A DNA stretch of 64,000 bases from Thalassotalea_A litorea (GCF_043642205.1 NZ_JBHZSG010000002.1:1-64000); one strand, 5' to 3'; numbered from the stretch's first letter, positions 52,865 to 62,158 are shown. Notes: a model not told the origin generated them from the letters alone. A program made the numbers and translations.

Positions 52865-54217
52865 ATGTTAGTAGCTAAACATCTTTACCGCTTAATATTC
52901 TCGTTAGTCATGGTGATTATAATAATATTACTTTTACCTCATGCTAATGATAAAGGATATTATCTTCTATTACCTCTGGCTTTTTCGATTCATTTACTGA
53001 TTTGTGAAAAGTTCAAATACTATTCCAAACAGTTTATTGCTTTCAAGGTGTTGAATATAATTCTTTGGACTAGATACTTTGTATTGCCTATTGTTATTGT
53101 TTTTTCAAATGATATTAATTCCTACTTAATCAAAGTGCCAACTAACAATAGTCTAAGTCTTGCGTTAATTATTTTGCTTGCAGAGTTGTTTACGTTAACT
53201 TTTATCGTTCAATGTTTTGGACCAAAAATTATTAAACCCGCTTCTATTTACCCCATTTCTACTGTTGATAAGAAATGGTTTTTACATATAGTACTTGGTA
53301 TCTCAGTCATCTTTCTGTTAGTTTTTCCAGATTTGATTGGACGTTATAACTTTTTTATAGTTGAAGAAGCTTTAGAGAAAACCACGCAAATTCATGGGCT
53401 AGTCGCTATTGTTGGTGATTTAGCCTTTTTTATACTCCCGATTTTGGTCTTGAGTTGGTGTTATAGGCGTTATTTAGAGGGAGGAGACGGAAAGTATTAT
53501 TGGATGTCTTTATTAGTAATTATACCTTTTATTTTGTTCTTTAAAGGTTCTAGCAGGCTAAGTATCATTATCCCATCGCTTTGCTGGCTATCAGTTCTTT
53601 TAAAACTATACCCTGATTATAAGAAAGCTACCTTCAAGATAATTTCAGTAGTTATTATAACCGTTTTTGTATCTATAACACTTTATAAGCAGTTTGGTGC
53701 TGTATCAAGTGAAATTGGAAGTGTGAATTCTATTGAATTATCAAGAATTAGCTCTTCTCTTAATGCTTATTTTTCAGGCCCCTATAATATAGCGCTAGCC
53801 TCTGAACTGAACGGTGTTTCAGTAGATACATTGCTAGTCGATCTGATTAAAAATTTTGCATTGATAGGGCGAACTGTAGACGGGTTGGCAACTACAACGG
53901 ATATTTTTAATGAGTATCTATATGCTCATAACCTTTATGCAGACCAAATTGTATCTGTTTCAGGGCAGGGGTATATATTTTTTAATGTTACTGGTGTTAT
54001 TGTGTTTTCGGCAATTTTCATATTTTCGGTAATGTTTTTTTGCAATGCTCTACAAAAAGAACGCAGGATAGAGTTTATATATATTCTATCGTTTTGTTCA
54101 ATATATTGTGCAATGTATATGATGCTAAATTCAGGGAGCATCTTTGGTAAAATGTTCAACTTTATGTTGCCTCTATTTATAGTTTGTTTAATTAATCGGA
54201 AATTTAAATTTAAGTGA
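52865..54217 (+). CDS. wzy: Probable polysaccharide polymerase Wzy
   Basis: A 450-residue membrane protein with around ten to twelve hydrophobic segments and no recognisable catalytic motif, as is usual for Wzy. A longer extramembrane stretch at about 285-360 (LSRISSSLNAYFSGPYNIALAS) resembles the large periplasmic loop of oligosaccharide polymerases. The call rests on topology and position between Wzx and glycosyltransferases. AT-rich. Its stop codon overlaps the GTG start of the next gene. Confidence 0.8.
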   Translation: MLVAKHLYRLIFSLVMVIIIILLLPHANDKGYYLLLPLAFSIHLLICEKFKYYSKQFIAFKVLNIILWTRYFVLPIVIVFSNDINSYLIKVPTNNSLSLALIILLAELFTLTFIVQCFGPKIIKPASIYPISTVDKKWFLHIVLGISVIFLLVFPDLIGRYNFFIVEEALEKTTQIHGLVAIVGDLAFFILPILVLSWCYRRYLEGGDGKYYWMSLLVIIPFILFFKGSSRLSIIIPSLCWLSVLLKLYPDYKKATFKIISVVIITVFVSITLYKQFGAVSSEIGSVNSIELSRISSSLNAYFSGPYNIALASELNGVSVDTLLVDLIKNFALIGRTVDGLATTTDIFNEYLYAHNLYADQIVSVSGQGYIFFNVTGVIVFSAIFIFSVMFFCNALQKERRIEFIYILSFCSIYCAMYMMLNSGSIFGKMFNFMLPLFIVCLINRKFKFK

Positions 54218-55374
54218 ACCGTTTAGCATTTTTTGACTTTGTTACAACTTTAGGTGGCGCTAATTTAGGCTCTATTTCTCTATGTCAGGGCTTGTCACGA
54301 GATAACAAAGTTACTCTAATTGATGCCTATGGCAGCTGTAGAGAATATATAAAGAGAGTGGAAGGTACAGGGACAAACTTTATTGTACTGAACCAACACT
54401 CTAATTGGTTAGTCATTGGTGGTAAAAGGGGCTTAAGAATAAAGAATTTTTTGCTTCAACTTCCTGAATTGTTGAGAGTATTATTAAGATTGAGAAAGGG
54501 GCTTCAGAATAATAACATTCAGCTTGTATGGGTTAATAACAAGAAATCACTAGCGTTTGTATCATTAGCTTCATTGTTAACTGATACAAGGGTTGTTTTA
54601 TACTATCGTGGTGAAGGTAAAAAGAAAGAATTTGACGTAGCGTTTAGATTATTAGTAAAGCTTTTTTGTGATGGTTTAATTTCTCATGCTTCAACTGCCA
54701 ACAGTACATTCAACGAGATTTTTTCGTCTAAAAAAATTTGCCATGTCCCAAATAGTGTAACCATAGATAGTAAGGTAAAGATTCAACCTTGCACATCAAA
54801 GTTTAAAGGTAATTATACCAATATAGTCCTCCCCGCTGGACGACCGGTATTGGAGAAAGGGCATATGACCGCTCTAAAGGCATTAAAAATAATTAGAGAG
54901 GTTGGGGTTGATGTTAAGCTTATCTTTCCAGGAGAAATACCATATGGAGTTTCATCCGAATTTGTTTCGAGCCTTCAAATGTATATTGCCGAAAATAATT
55001 TGATTGATAATGTGAGTTTTATAGGTTGGCGAAACGATTTGCAGCAAATAATAGCTGATTCTGATATTGTAATTTTACCGAGTCATACAGAGGGGTTTCC
55101 TCGAGTATTAATAGAATCGATGCTGTTAAACACATTAGTCATTGCAACACCTGTAGGAGGTGTCCCTGAAGCAATCTTACACAATGAAACTGGATTTATA
55201 ATTCCGATAGATGACGAGGAAAAATTAGCTAGATTGATAATATACGCTATTAAAAACAATAAAGAAGTTAATGATATACAGGTCAAAGCTAAACAATTTG
55301 CTTTGAACAAGTTTTCTCAGGATAAGCAAATATCAAAAATATCTCAACTATTTAGTGAGATATTAGGAACATAG
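54214..55374 (+). CDS. Glycosyltransferase, GT4-like
   Basis: A 386-residue GT-B fold enzyme. The C-terminal half shows the GT4 nucleotide-sugar site: VLPAGRPVLEKGHMTALKAL (about residues 206-226) and the E-x7-E-type signature HTEGFPRVLIESMLLNT, followed by ATPVGGVPEAI. The N-terminal acceptor domain starts FVTTLGGANLGSISLCQGLS. It would add a sugar to the lipid-linked unit at the inner face of the membrane. Sugar specificity cannot be read from sequence. The start is a GTG overlapping the wzy stop. Confidence 0.9.
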   Translation: MNRLAFFDFVTTLGGANLGSISLCQGLSRDNKVTLIDAYGSCREYIKRVEGTGTNFIVLNQHSNWLVIGGKRGLRIKNFLLQLPELLRVLLRLRKGLQNNNIQLVWVNNKKSLAFVSLASLLTDTRVVLYYRGEGKKKEFDVAFRLLVKLFCDGLISHASTANSTFNEIFSSKKICHVPNSVTIDSKVKIQPCTSKFKGNYTNIVLPAGRPVLEKGHMTALKALKIIREVGVDVKLIFPGEIPYGVSSEFVSSLQMYIAENNLIDNVSFIGWRNDLQQIIADSDIVILPSHTEGFPRVLIESMLLNTLVIATPVGGVPEAILHNETGFIIPIDDEEKLARLIIYAIKNNKEVNDIQVKAKQFALNKFSQDKQISKISQLFSEILGT

Positions 55375-55375
55375 A

Positions 55376-56263
55376 ATGGAAGAAAGATTAGTAACTATTG
55401 GAGTACCATTTTTTAATCCAGGAGTCTTTTTTAAACCTGCAATTGAATCTATATTAGGGCAAACCTACAACAATTTTGAATTGATTTTGATTGATGATGG
55501 TTCTACAGATTCTGCGCTCGAGATAGCCACTGCTTTTAACGACTCAAGAATAAAAGTGATTTCAGATGGCCATAATCTAGGGCTACCAGCGAGATTAAAT
55601 CAAATTGTGGAATTAGCAAAAGGTGAGTTTGTTGCGCGGATGGATGCTGATGATTTAATCCAGCCTAACAGGATTGAGAAGCAAGTCAGGTTTTTAGAGA
55701 AAAACGTTGATATAGACATTGTTTCTACCGGAATATGCACAATAGACAATCAAAATAAAGTCGTTGCCTATCGGATGCCGAGCAATAAAAGTACTCAAAA
55801 CTGTACTTTAGTTGACGGAGTTTTTGGGAAGACAGGTATTGCACACGCAACTATTGTAGCGAGAAAAAGTTGGTGTTTGCGGAATAATTATGATGAGAAT
55901 GCTCGCTTAATGGAGGATTACCAATTATGGATTGACTCGCTAATTAAAAATGATCTGAAAGTTGGGTTCATTAATGAACCATTATACTATTATCGTGAAG
56001 AAAGTAGCATCCATTATTCCAAACTTATAAAGGCGTATAGTAACCAGATTGATATTGTGAAAGATAAATATTCTCATTTAATACCTTTTAGTAAAATAAT
56101 CAGGTTTTATATAGTAATGAGAATTAAAATGCTTGTTACATATGTATTAAAAACTTTTAATATTTCTCATTTTCTATTAAATATTCGCAATCGAAAAACG
56201 GTAAATAGTGATGTTGCCATGAACGAATTGCAAAGGAAATTGGATGGATTTCTTAAGCAATGA
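55376..56263 (+). CDS. Glycosyltransferase family 2
   Basis: A 295-residue GT-A enzyme. It starts LVTIGVPFFNPGVFFKPAIES and contains ILGQTYNNFELILIDDGSTD (nucleotide site) and the DxD metal motif in FVARMDADDLIQPNRIEKQ (about residue 90). LMEDYQLWIDSL is the likely catalytic ED region. The C-terminus has a basic amphipathic stretch that may touch the membrane. It follows the GT4 gene by 1 bp. Confidence 0.92.
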   Translation: MEERLVTIGVPFFNPGVFFKPAIESILGQTYNNFELILIDDGSTDSALEIATAFNDSRIKVISDGHNLGLPARLNQIVELAKGEFVARMDADDLIQPNRIEKQVRFLEKNVDIDIVSTGICTIDNQNKVVAYRMPSNKSTQNCTLVDGVFGKTGIAHATIVARKSWCLRNNYDENARLMEDYQLWIDSLIKNDLKVGFINEPLYYYREESSIHYSKLIKAYSNQIDIVKDKYSHLIPFSKIIRFYIVMRIKMLVTYVLKTFNISHFLLNIRNRKTVNSDVAMNELQRKLDGFLKQ

Positions 56264-56280
56264 TAAGATAGGAGTAGCCC

Positions 56281-57384
56281 ATGTCTAAAATTCTTTTTGT
56301 GGTGTCGTCGCCAGGAACTGTAAAGTCCTTTCTTCTTCCCTTTATAAATAAGCTATCTGAAGAACATGAAATCCATGTCGCCGCTAACTTTTCGGATAAT
56401 ATATTATTCGAATTTAAAGATCTGATATTTGCTATGCATGATATCGAAATCGTTAGGAATCCTAGTGTGTTTTCTGATTTTAATTCTTTGATTAAACTAA
56501 TACGTATCATAAAAAAAGAAAACTACGACATTGTTCACACTTTTACCCCTAAAGCTGGTTTGTTGGGACAATTGGCAGCATTTTTTTGTATGACTAGTAA
56601 GCGATTTCATACTTATACTGGTCAAGTTTGGGTAACGACAAAAGGCGTAAAAAGGGGGCTTTTGAAATTATTTGATAAAACTATAGGTACTTTAGCTACA
56701 TTTTCATTGGTGGATAGCCCTTCTCAACGTCAATTTTTAATAGATAATAATGTAATTAGGGAACATAAGAGCGCAGTACTAGGTAATGGCTCTATATCGG
56801 GGGTTAATACTGAAAAGTACTCTTTTTCCCCCGAAAAGCGCATACACTGCAGACAAAAGCTAGGCTTAAATGAGGATTCTGTCCTCTTGCTTTATGCGGG
56901 CAGACTCAAGTACGACAAGGGTATTCCTGAATTAGTAAGGGCGTTTAGGGAAGTTTGTCTAGAAAATACTTTTTTGGCCATTGTTGGGGTTGATGAGGAT
57001 AATCTATTACCTTTAATTGAAAACGAAAAAAACATAATATTTTGTGGTTATTCAAAAAATATTATTAATTACTATTGTGCTTCTGATTTATTATGCTTGC
57101 CTTCTCATAGAGAAGGTTTCGGGAATGTAATTATAGAAGCTGCATCTTCAGGTTTGCCCGCCTTAGCATCGAATATATATGGCCTATCAGATGCCGTTGA
57201 ACATGGGGAAACTGGTTTGTTGCATAAAGTTAAGGATGTTGAGGATATTAAATCTAAATTAATCAGATTAATTTCAGATAAAGAACATTTGAAGCTGCTT
57301 GGCAAAAACGCTCACGAAAGAGCTATGCGTGATTTTAATGAAGCTCACGTAGTGAACGAGCTTGTGGAATTTTACCAAAAATAG
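56281..57384 (+). CDS. Glycosyltransferase, GT4 (PglA/WbpT-like)
   Basis: A 367-residue GT-B enzyme. The N-terminal part has IVHTFTPKAGLLGQLAAFF and RFHTYTGQVW, as in the family that adds GalNAc or related sugars to diNAcBac- or FucNAc-linked lipids (PglA, WbpT, WbpU). The C-terminal part has LLYAGRLKYDKGIPELVRAF and SHREGFGNVIIEAASSGLPA. Specificity for a 2-acetamido sugar after the initiating sugar is a reasonable inference. 368 bp of AT-rich non-coding DNA follows. Confidence 0.9.
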   Translation: MSKILFVVSSPGTVKSFLLPFINKLSEEHEIHVAANFSDNILFEFKDLIFAMHDIEIVRNPSVFSDFNSLIKLIRIIKKENYDIVHTFTPKAGLLGQLAAFFCMTSKRFHTYTGQVWVTTKGVKRGLLKLFDKTIGTLATFSLVDSPSQRQFLIDNNVIREHKSAVLGNGSISGVNTEKYSFSPEKRIHCRQKLGLNEDSVLLLYAGRLKYDKGIPELVRAFREVCLENTFLAIVGVDEDNLLPLIENEKNIIFCGYSKNIINYYCASDLLCLPSHREGFGNVIIEAASSGLPALASNIYGLSDAVEHGETGLLHKVKDVEDIKSKLIRLISDKEHLKLLGKNAHERAMRDFNEAHVVNELVEFYQK

Positions 57385-57752
57385 AATAGTTTTAATCTTC
57401 TAAATGTGTTTTCTGGAAAAATTAGTCACTGTTCTATTTTTTTGAACCTTACTATATTCAGAAAGATATCTTTCCTTTTAAATGTTTACTCTACTGATAA
57501 GATGTAATTCGGCAATTATTATTAGTGATTGAGGCTAATAAAGTTAATGAATTAGTGTTTAGATTAATTAAATTCGAATACTAATATAGCTTTTCTTAAA
57601 GGGGAAGTGGATATTAGCTTATCGGTCTGCAGAGTGTCACAAATTTAATTCGAGTGCACCGTTATCTTCGATAGCCTAAATAAATATTTTATGGATTATA
57701 AATTAGGTGAGGGTACCTTTATTTAAAGATGTTATAGAAAAATCTGGAAGTT
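57385..57752. other. Non-coding AT-rich stretch inside the polysaccharide operon
   Basis: No supported gene, hairpin terminator or repeat. Unlike all other junctions in this operon, which overlap or are under 20 bp, this gap is 368 bp. It could be a gene remnant or hold a promoter for the distal genes; neither is shown by the sequence. Confidence 0.6.
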
Positions 57753-58547
57753 TTGAACTTAAAATTAAAAGAGAAACATGTGGAACTAAAAGCAACTATT
57801 GTAAAGACTCCTTTTTACACTGCGCTTCTAAAGCTAAGAGCGATGATGGAGTATAAAAAAGTTATTTCAAATGAATGTATTAAAAGTAATCAACCTTCTT
57901 TTTGTATCAGCCCATACAAAACTGGAACAACTTATGTGTCAGGGTTGTATAGCGGGCAAAATAATGTCAAACATGAACCGATGCATTATACAACATTAAA
58001 GCATATTGAAAGTCCTGAGTTTTTGAAGAAAAGAAGCGCTCATTTAAATTTGGATCTTGAGTGTTCTGGTTTTTTTTCGCTATATATAAAGGAATTAAGA
58101 CTCATTTTTCCTCATTCTCCATTTTTGTTTGTTGCAAGAGACCCAGCAAGTTGGATTTCTTCTGTAATAAGTTACTTTACTAAGTTAGATGGGGCTGTGT
58201 ATTACAATTATGTTCTTAGAATGTTCTTTGACCCAATTACCACTTATCCCATAGAAAAATTTGATAAGCTTAGGAAAGACGAACAATCTATAGTGATTAA
58301 AAATTTGCTTGAATTTTGGATACACGTATATTCTTCTGCTTTAAATGATGAATTGTCCCTCATTGTTAAGATCGAAAATATAGACAGCAAGGCTTCCGAA
58401 ATTGCCAACTTTTTAAACTTGAAAAGTACAACTGACTTTAGCGCTTGGAAAAGGGTTAATAGAAGTAAGAGTAGCCTTGAAATAGAATGTTTTGTAAATA
58501 TCGATCCCTATAAAGAAATAGTTAATAAATTGGGGTATTCTTTATGA
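57753..58547 (+). CDS. Sulfotransferase-like protein
   Basis: About 264 residues from a TTG at 57753, or 255 from a GTG at 57780 that has an AAGAGA box. The start is uncertain. FCISPYKTGTTYVSGLYSG (about residues 51-69) matches the PAPS 5'-phosphosulfate loop of sulfotransferases, and FLFVARDPASWISSVISYF (about 129-147) matches the 3'-phosphate motif RDPxxWxxS. It would move sulfate from PAPS to a sugar hydroxyl. Placed among capsule glycosyltransferases, it suggests a sulfated repeat unit. Very AT-rich. It overlaps the next gene by 4 bp. Confidence 0.82.
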   Translation: MNLKLKEKHVELKATIVKTPFYTALLKLRAMMEYKKVISNECIKSNQPSFCISPYKTGTTYVSGLYSGQNNVKHEPMHYTTLKHIESPEFLKKRSAHLNLDLECSGFFSLYIKELRLIFPHSPFLFVARDPASWISSVISYFTKLDGAVYYNYVLRMFFDPITTYPIEKFDKLRKDEQSIVIKNLLEFWIHVYSSALNDELSLIVKIENIDSKASEIANFLNLKSTTDFSAWKRVNRSKSSLEIECFVNIDPYKEIVNKLGYSL

Positions 58548-59164
58548 TAAAAAGATTTCTAGATGTTGTTATTTCATTATTAGCTTTGATTTTTCTTCTC
58601 CCTATAATGGTTATTGTTTATTTATTTGTCTCTATTTTATTGGGACACCCTGTATTCTTTACTCAGGCACGTCCAGGTATACATGGTAATATTTTTCAAA
58701 TGTTTAAATTTCGAAGCATGAAAAATTCCGTTGATGAAGGTGGAAATTTATTACCTGATTCTGAACGATTAACTCCTTTTGGAGAAATGCTTCGTTCATC
58801 AAGCTTAGATGAGCTACCAGGTTTGTGGAATGTTTTAAAAGGTGATATGAGCCTTGTAGGTCCTCGACCATTGCTAGTCGAGTACTTACCTTTATATTCA
58901 AAAGAACAAGCTAAAAGGCACAAAGTTCGTCCGGGTATTACGGGATGGGCTCAAGTCAATGGTCGAAATGCAATAAGCTGGGAAGATAAATTTAAGTATG
59001 ATGTTTGGTATGTAGAAAATCAAAGTTTTTGGCTTGATATGAAAATATTACTTTTGACGGTCAGAAAAGTATTTATGAGAGAAGGTATTTCAGCGAATGA
59101 TCATGTAACTATGCCTTTCTTTACTGGCAGTGATAATAATGCGGACAATCAAAATGAAAAATAA
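58544..59164 (+). CDS. Initiating sugar-1-phosphate transferase (PglC-like, monotopic)
   Basis: A 206-residue small phosphoglycosyltransferase that starts repeat-unit assembly on undecaprenyl phosphate. It has the N-terminal re-entrant helix KRFLDVVISLLALIFLLPIM, the PFFTQARPG-like PVFFTQARPG, FKFRSM, the catalytic Asp-Glu dyad in SSLDELPGLWNV (about residues 87-98), VGPRPLL and RPGITGWAQVNGRN. The short form without extra N-terminal helices is the PglC type, which prefers bacillosamine-like sugars. A nearby aminotransferase fits that preference. Confidence 0.93.
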   Translation: MIKRFLDVVISLLALIFLLPIMVIVYLFVSILLGHPVFFTQARPGIHGNIFQMFKFRSMKNSVDEGGNLLPDSERLTPFGEMLRSSSLDELPGLWNVLKGDMSLVGPRPLLVEYLPLYSKEQAKRHKVRPGITGWAQVNGRNAISWEDKFKYDVWYVENQSFWLDMKILLLTVRKVFMREGISANDHVTMPFFTGSDNNADNQNEK

Positions 59165-60116
59165 TGTACTCGTACTGTCATCGGGAAGAAGAGTTTCACT
59201 AGTTAGAGCATTCGAACAAGCAATCGAAGATTTGAAAGTTGATGGTAATGTCTATGGTGCCGATATGAATCCAAGCATGTCGGCAGCATGTAATATTCTT
59301 TGCAAAAGCTTTGTCTTACCACATGTACTTACTGATGAGTACATAGACGAATTAAAGATACTTTGTCTTAGAGAGTCTATAAAATTAGTTGTACCAACGA
59401 TAGATACAGAACTATTAAAGCTTGCTAAACACAAACAAGAATTTAAGGAATTAGGTATTACTATTGTTGTTTCTGATAGTGAATTAGTGGTTCATTGCAG
59501 GGATAAAAGATTAACGCATGGATTGTTTGATGAGATAGGTTTTCCAGTACCTGTTACTTACCCATTGGAAGATATAACATTTCCATGTTTTTCAAAACCT
59601 GTTTCAGGAAGTTTGAGTCAAAATATCCGAATACTCCAGTCACAAAATGAGCTAGATGCTTGGGATGTACCAAAATCTGAAATGATGTATATGGAAGTTA
59701 TTTCAGATGATGAATATGACGAATATACAGTAGACGTTTACTACACTCAAGATAGTAGGCTTATGTGTATGGTTCCCAGACAAAGACTGGAGGTTAGAGG
59801 CGGTGAAATAAGTAAAGGGCGAACCAATAAGGAATTAATTGATTTCCTTAAAGAGCCAATGTCCAAGATTAAAACCGCATTTGGTTGTTTAACACTTCAA
59901 GTGTTTAAGTCTAAAACGACAGATCAGATTTATGGAATTGAAATTAACCCTCGGTTTGGAGGAGGGTTCCCTCTCAGTAATGCTGCGGGTGCAAAGTACC
60001 CTGAATTTTTATTACGAGAAGTATTTAGGGGGGAGAAGTTATCCTATACCGATGATTGGGAAGACCAACTTGTTATGCTAAGATTCGATGGTGAGGTATT
60101 AGTTTCTAATGGTTGA
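59154..60116 (+). CDS. ATP-grasp enzyme of polysaccharide cluster
   Basis: About 320 residues from the ATG at 59154, which overlaps the previous gene and gives the natural MKNNVLVLSSGRRVSLVRAF start. The N-terminus resembles the pre-ATP-grasp domain of carbamoyl-phosphate synthase large subunit-like proteins. The ATP-grasp core includes FPCFSKPVSGSLSQNI and the metal-binding IEINPRFGGGFPLSNAAGA (about residues 273-291). Such enzymes join a carboxylate to an amine via an acyl phosphate. In this setting it may attach an amino-acid-like group to an amino sugar or amidate a uronic acid. The substrate is not known. Confidence 0.85.
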   Translation: MKNNVLVLSSGRRVSLVRAFEQAIEDLKVDGNVYGADMNPSMSAACNILCKSFVLPHVLTDEYIDELKILCLRESIKLVVPTIDTELLKLAKHKQEFKELGITIVVSDSELVVHCRDKRLTHGLFDEIGFPVPVTYPLEDITFPCFSKPVSGSLSQNIRILQSQNELDAWDVPKSEMMYMEVISDDEYDEYTVDVYYTQDSRLMCMVPRQRLEVRGGEISKGRTNKELIDFLKEPMSKIKTAFGCLTLQVFKSKTTDQIYGIEINPRFGGGFPLSNAAGAKYPEFLLREVFRGEKLSYTDDWEDQLVMLRFDGEVLVSNG

Positions 60117-60762
60117 ATTTTCAACTTTTGATGTTGTGGTATTTGATTTAGATGACACACTTTATTCAGAAATAGATTATGTTTTGTCTGGGTACCGTTA
60201 TTTATCTCAATTGATTGAAAAATTATATTCGAAAAGCACTTATCAATCTTTTTTAGATGCTTTAGAAAGAAACAAGAGCGACATTTTTGAGTATGTTATC
60301 GCTCAGCATAAATTACCCAAATCTCTTAAAGAGCATCTAGTTCTCGCCTACAGGTACCATACTCCTAATATTCAATTACATGAAGGTGTTATTTATACTC
60401 TTGAGCATTTAAAGTCTAAAAACGTACCTGTTTATTTGATAACTGATGGCAGGGGATTAACCCAAAGGCTAAAAATAGTCTCTTTAGGTATAGAAAAATT
60501 TTTCGACTATATTTTTATCTCTGAAGAAGTTGGGGCTGCTAAACCAGAGCCTGATTCATTTCTAGCAATACAAAAGATCCATCCTAATAAATCGATTGTA
60601 TATGTGGCAGATAATCCTAAGAAAGACTTTATTGTGCCTAAGCAATTAGGTTGGGGAGCTATAGGGATTTTAAATAAAAGTAGTAGAGTTCACCCTTTAA
60701 CGAAGAATTATAGACAAACTGCTAACGTTTGGTTTGACGAATTTAAAGAGTTAACATGTTAA
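60109..60762 (+). CDS. HAD family hydrolase
   Basis: A 217-residue haloacid-dehalogenase fold phosphatase. Motif I FDLDDTLYSEIDYV (Asp near residues 12-14), motif II LITDGRGLT, motif III Lys in GAAKPEPDSF and motif IV VYVADNPKKDF are all present. Proteins of this shape often sit beside ATP-grasp and DegT genes in capsule loci. It would dephosphorylate a small metabolite made by the cluster, but the substrate is unknown. Both ends overlap neighbouring genes. Confidence 0.9.
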   Translation: MVEFSTFDVVVFDLDDTLYSEIDYVLSGYRYLSQLIEKLYSKSTYQSFLDALERNKSDIFEYVIAQHKLPKSLKEHLVLAYRYHTPNIQLHEGVIYTLEHLKSKNVPVYLITDGRGLTQRLKIVSLGIEKFFDYIFISEEVGAAKPEPDSFLAIQKIHPNKSIVYVADNPKKDFIVPKQLGWGAIGILNKSSRVHPLTKNYRQTANVWFDEFKELTC

Positions 60763-61949
60763 ACACGAAATTTTCTCCATGGCCTTCTTTTACACGAGAA
60801 GAAGCCAACAAAGTATCTGAAATTTTATTGTCTAATAAAGTTAATTATTGGACAGGGCAAGAAGGGCGTGAGTTCGAGCGTGAGTTTGCCACGTATACCA
60901 ATAGCAAATATGCCATCGCATTAAGTAACGGTACACTTGCGTTAGATCTAGCTTTAGTTTCTTTAGGAATTGGGGCTAGAAATGGCGGCACTGAGACGGA
61001 TGAAGTAATTGTTACTTCTCGTACATTTTTAGCCTCAGCTTCGGCTATTGTTACTGCTGGAGCTAGACCTGTTTTTGCAGATGTCGATGCTAATTCACAG
61101 AACATTACTGCTGAAACAGTTGCTGATGTTTTGACATCAAATACTAAGGCGATAATTGCAGTTCATTTAGCGGGCCTTCCATGTGAAATGGATGAGTTGA
61201 TGCGCCTTGCTAATACGAAAGCCTTATTTGTAATTGAAGATTGTGCTCAAGCGCATGGCGGTAAATATAAAGGCCGTTCAGTTGGCTCCATAGGTCATAT
61301 AGGTTGTTGGTCATTTTGCCAAGATAAAATAATGACGACAGGTGGTGAAGGCGGCATGGTAACCTGTAATGATGAAACGCTATGGAGAAAAATGTGGGCT
61401 TATAAAGATCACGGTAAATCTTATGAAGCTGTTTACGAGCGTGACCATCCCCCTGGCTTTCGTTGGCTGCATGAATCTTTTGGCACAAACTGGCGATTAA
61501 CAGAAATGCAATCAGCAATTGGTCGTATTCAATTAAAACGTATGCCAAAGTGGAGTGAATTACGAAGAAAATATGCAAATATGATAGCGGATGCCTGCCG
61601 CGATTTTGATTGTATTCGTGTGCCAACTGTACCTACATATATGATGCACGCTAATTACAAATATTACGTATTTATTCGTCTAGGTTTATTAGCAGATAAT
61701 TGGAACAGAGATCGCATCATTGAAGAAATTAACACTTTGGGTGTGCCGTGCTTTGAAGGTTCATGCTCCGAGGTTTATTTAGAAAAGGCATTTGAAGGCA
61801 CTGACTTTAGACCCTATAGGTTCTTACCTACAGCACGAGAGCTTGGAGAAACGAGCTTGATGTTTTTGGTACACCCAACACTGACTGTAGAAGAGGTGGA
61901 AAAAACTATGGCAGTAATTCAGTCAGTGTTTACTCAAGCTTCTAAATAG
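60756..61949 (+). CDS. DegT/DnrJ/EryC1/StrS aminotransferase
   Basis: A 397-residue PLP enzyme that aminates a keto-sugar nucleotide, such as the 4-keto intermediate on the way to bacillosamine-type sugars (PglE/WbpE group). YAIALSNGTLALDLALVSLG binds the cofactor phosphate, FVIEDCAQAHGGKYKGRSVG holds the cofactor Asp, and SFCQDKIMTTGGEGGM carries the PLP Lys191. No 4,6-dehydratase is seen in the window, so its keto-sugar substrate must be made elsewhere or by another route. Base composition returns towards backbone levels here. It is the last gene of the operon. Confidence 0.93.
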   Translation: MLNTKFSPWPSFTREEANKVSEILLSNKVNYWTGQEGREFEREFATYTNSKYAIALSNGTLALDLALVSLGIGARNGGTETDEVIVTSRTFLASASAIVTAGARPVFADVDANSQNITAETVADVLTSNTKAIIAVHLAGLPCEMDELMRLANTKALFVIEDCAQAHGGKYKGRSVGSIGHIGCWSFCQDKIMTTGGEGGMVTCNDETLWRKMWAYKDHGKSYEAVYERDHPPGFRWLHESFGTNWRLTEMQSAIGRIQLKRMPKWSELRRKYANMIADACRDFDCIRVPTVPTYMMHANYKYYVFIRLGLLADNWNRDRIIEEINTLGVPCFEGSCSEVYLEKAFEGTDFRPYRFLPTARELGETSLMFLVHPTLTVEEVEKTMAVIQSVFTQASK

Positions 61950-62098
61950 TGCATTTTAGTTTAAATATTACAATTCACTAAAGCATATTTATTAACATCT
62001 AAGTGTTATCGAGAACGCTTTATAACTCTTCCAAGACGCAAGGGTTATTATACGAGAGTATGTTGTAAGCGGGCTTTTATGATTTTTACAAAATTAAT

Positions 62099-62128
62099 AA
62101 AAGCCAGTTGTATTAAACTGGCTTTTAT
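62099..62128. terminator. Terminator at the end of the polysaccharide operon
   Basis: AAAAGCCAGTT, loop GTATTA, AACTGGCTTTT: an 11-bp perfect stem with A and T runs on both sides. It can serve both the plus-strand operon and the minus-strand PEP-CTERM gene that ends 33 bp further on. Confidence 0.85.
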
Positions 62129-62158
62129 TGCTGTAAATTGATTAATATAATTCGATAG

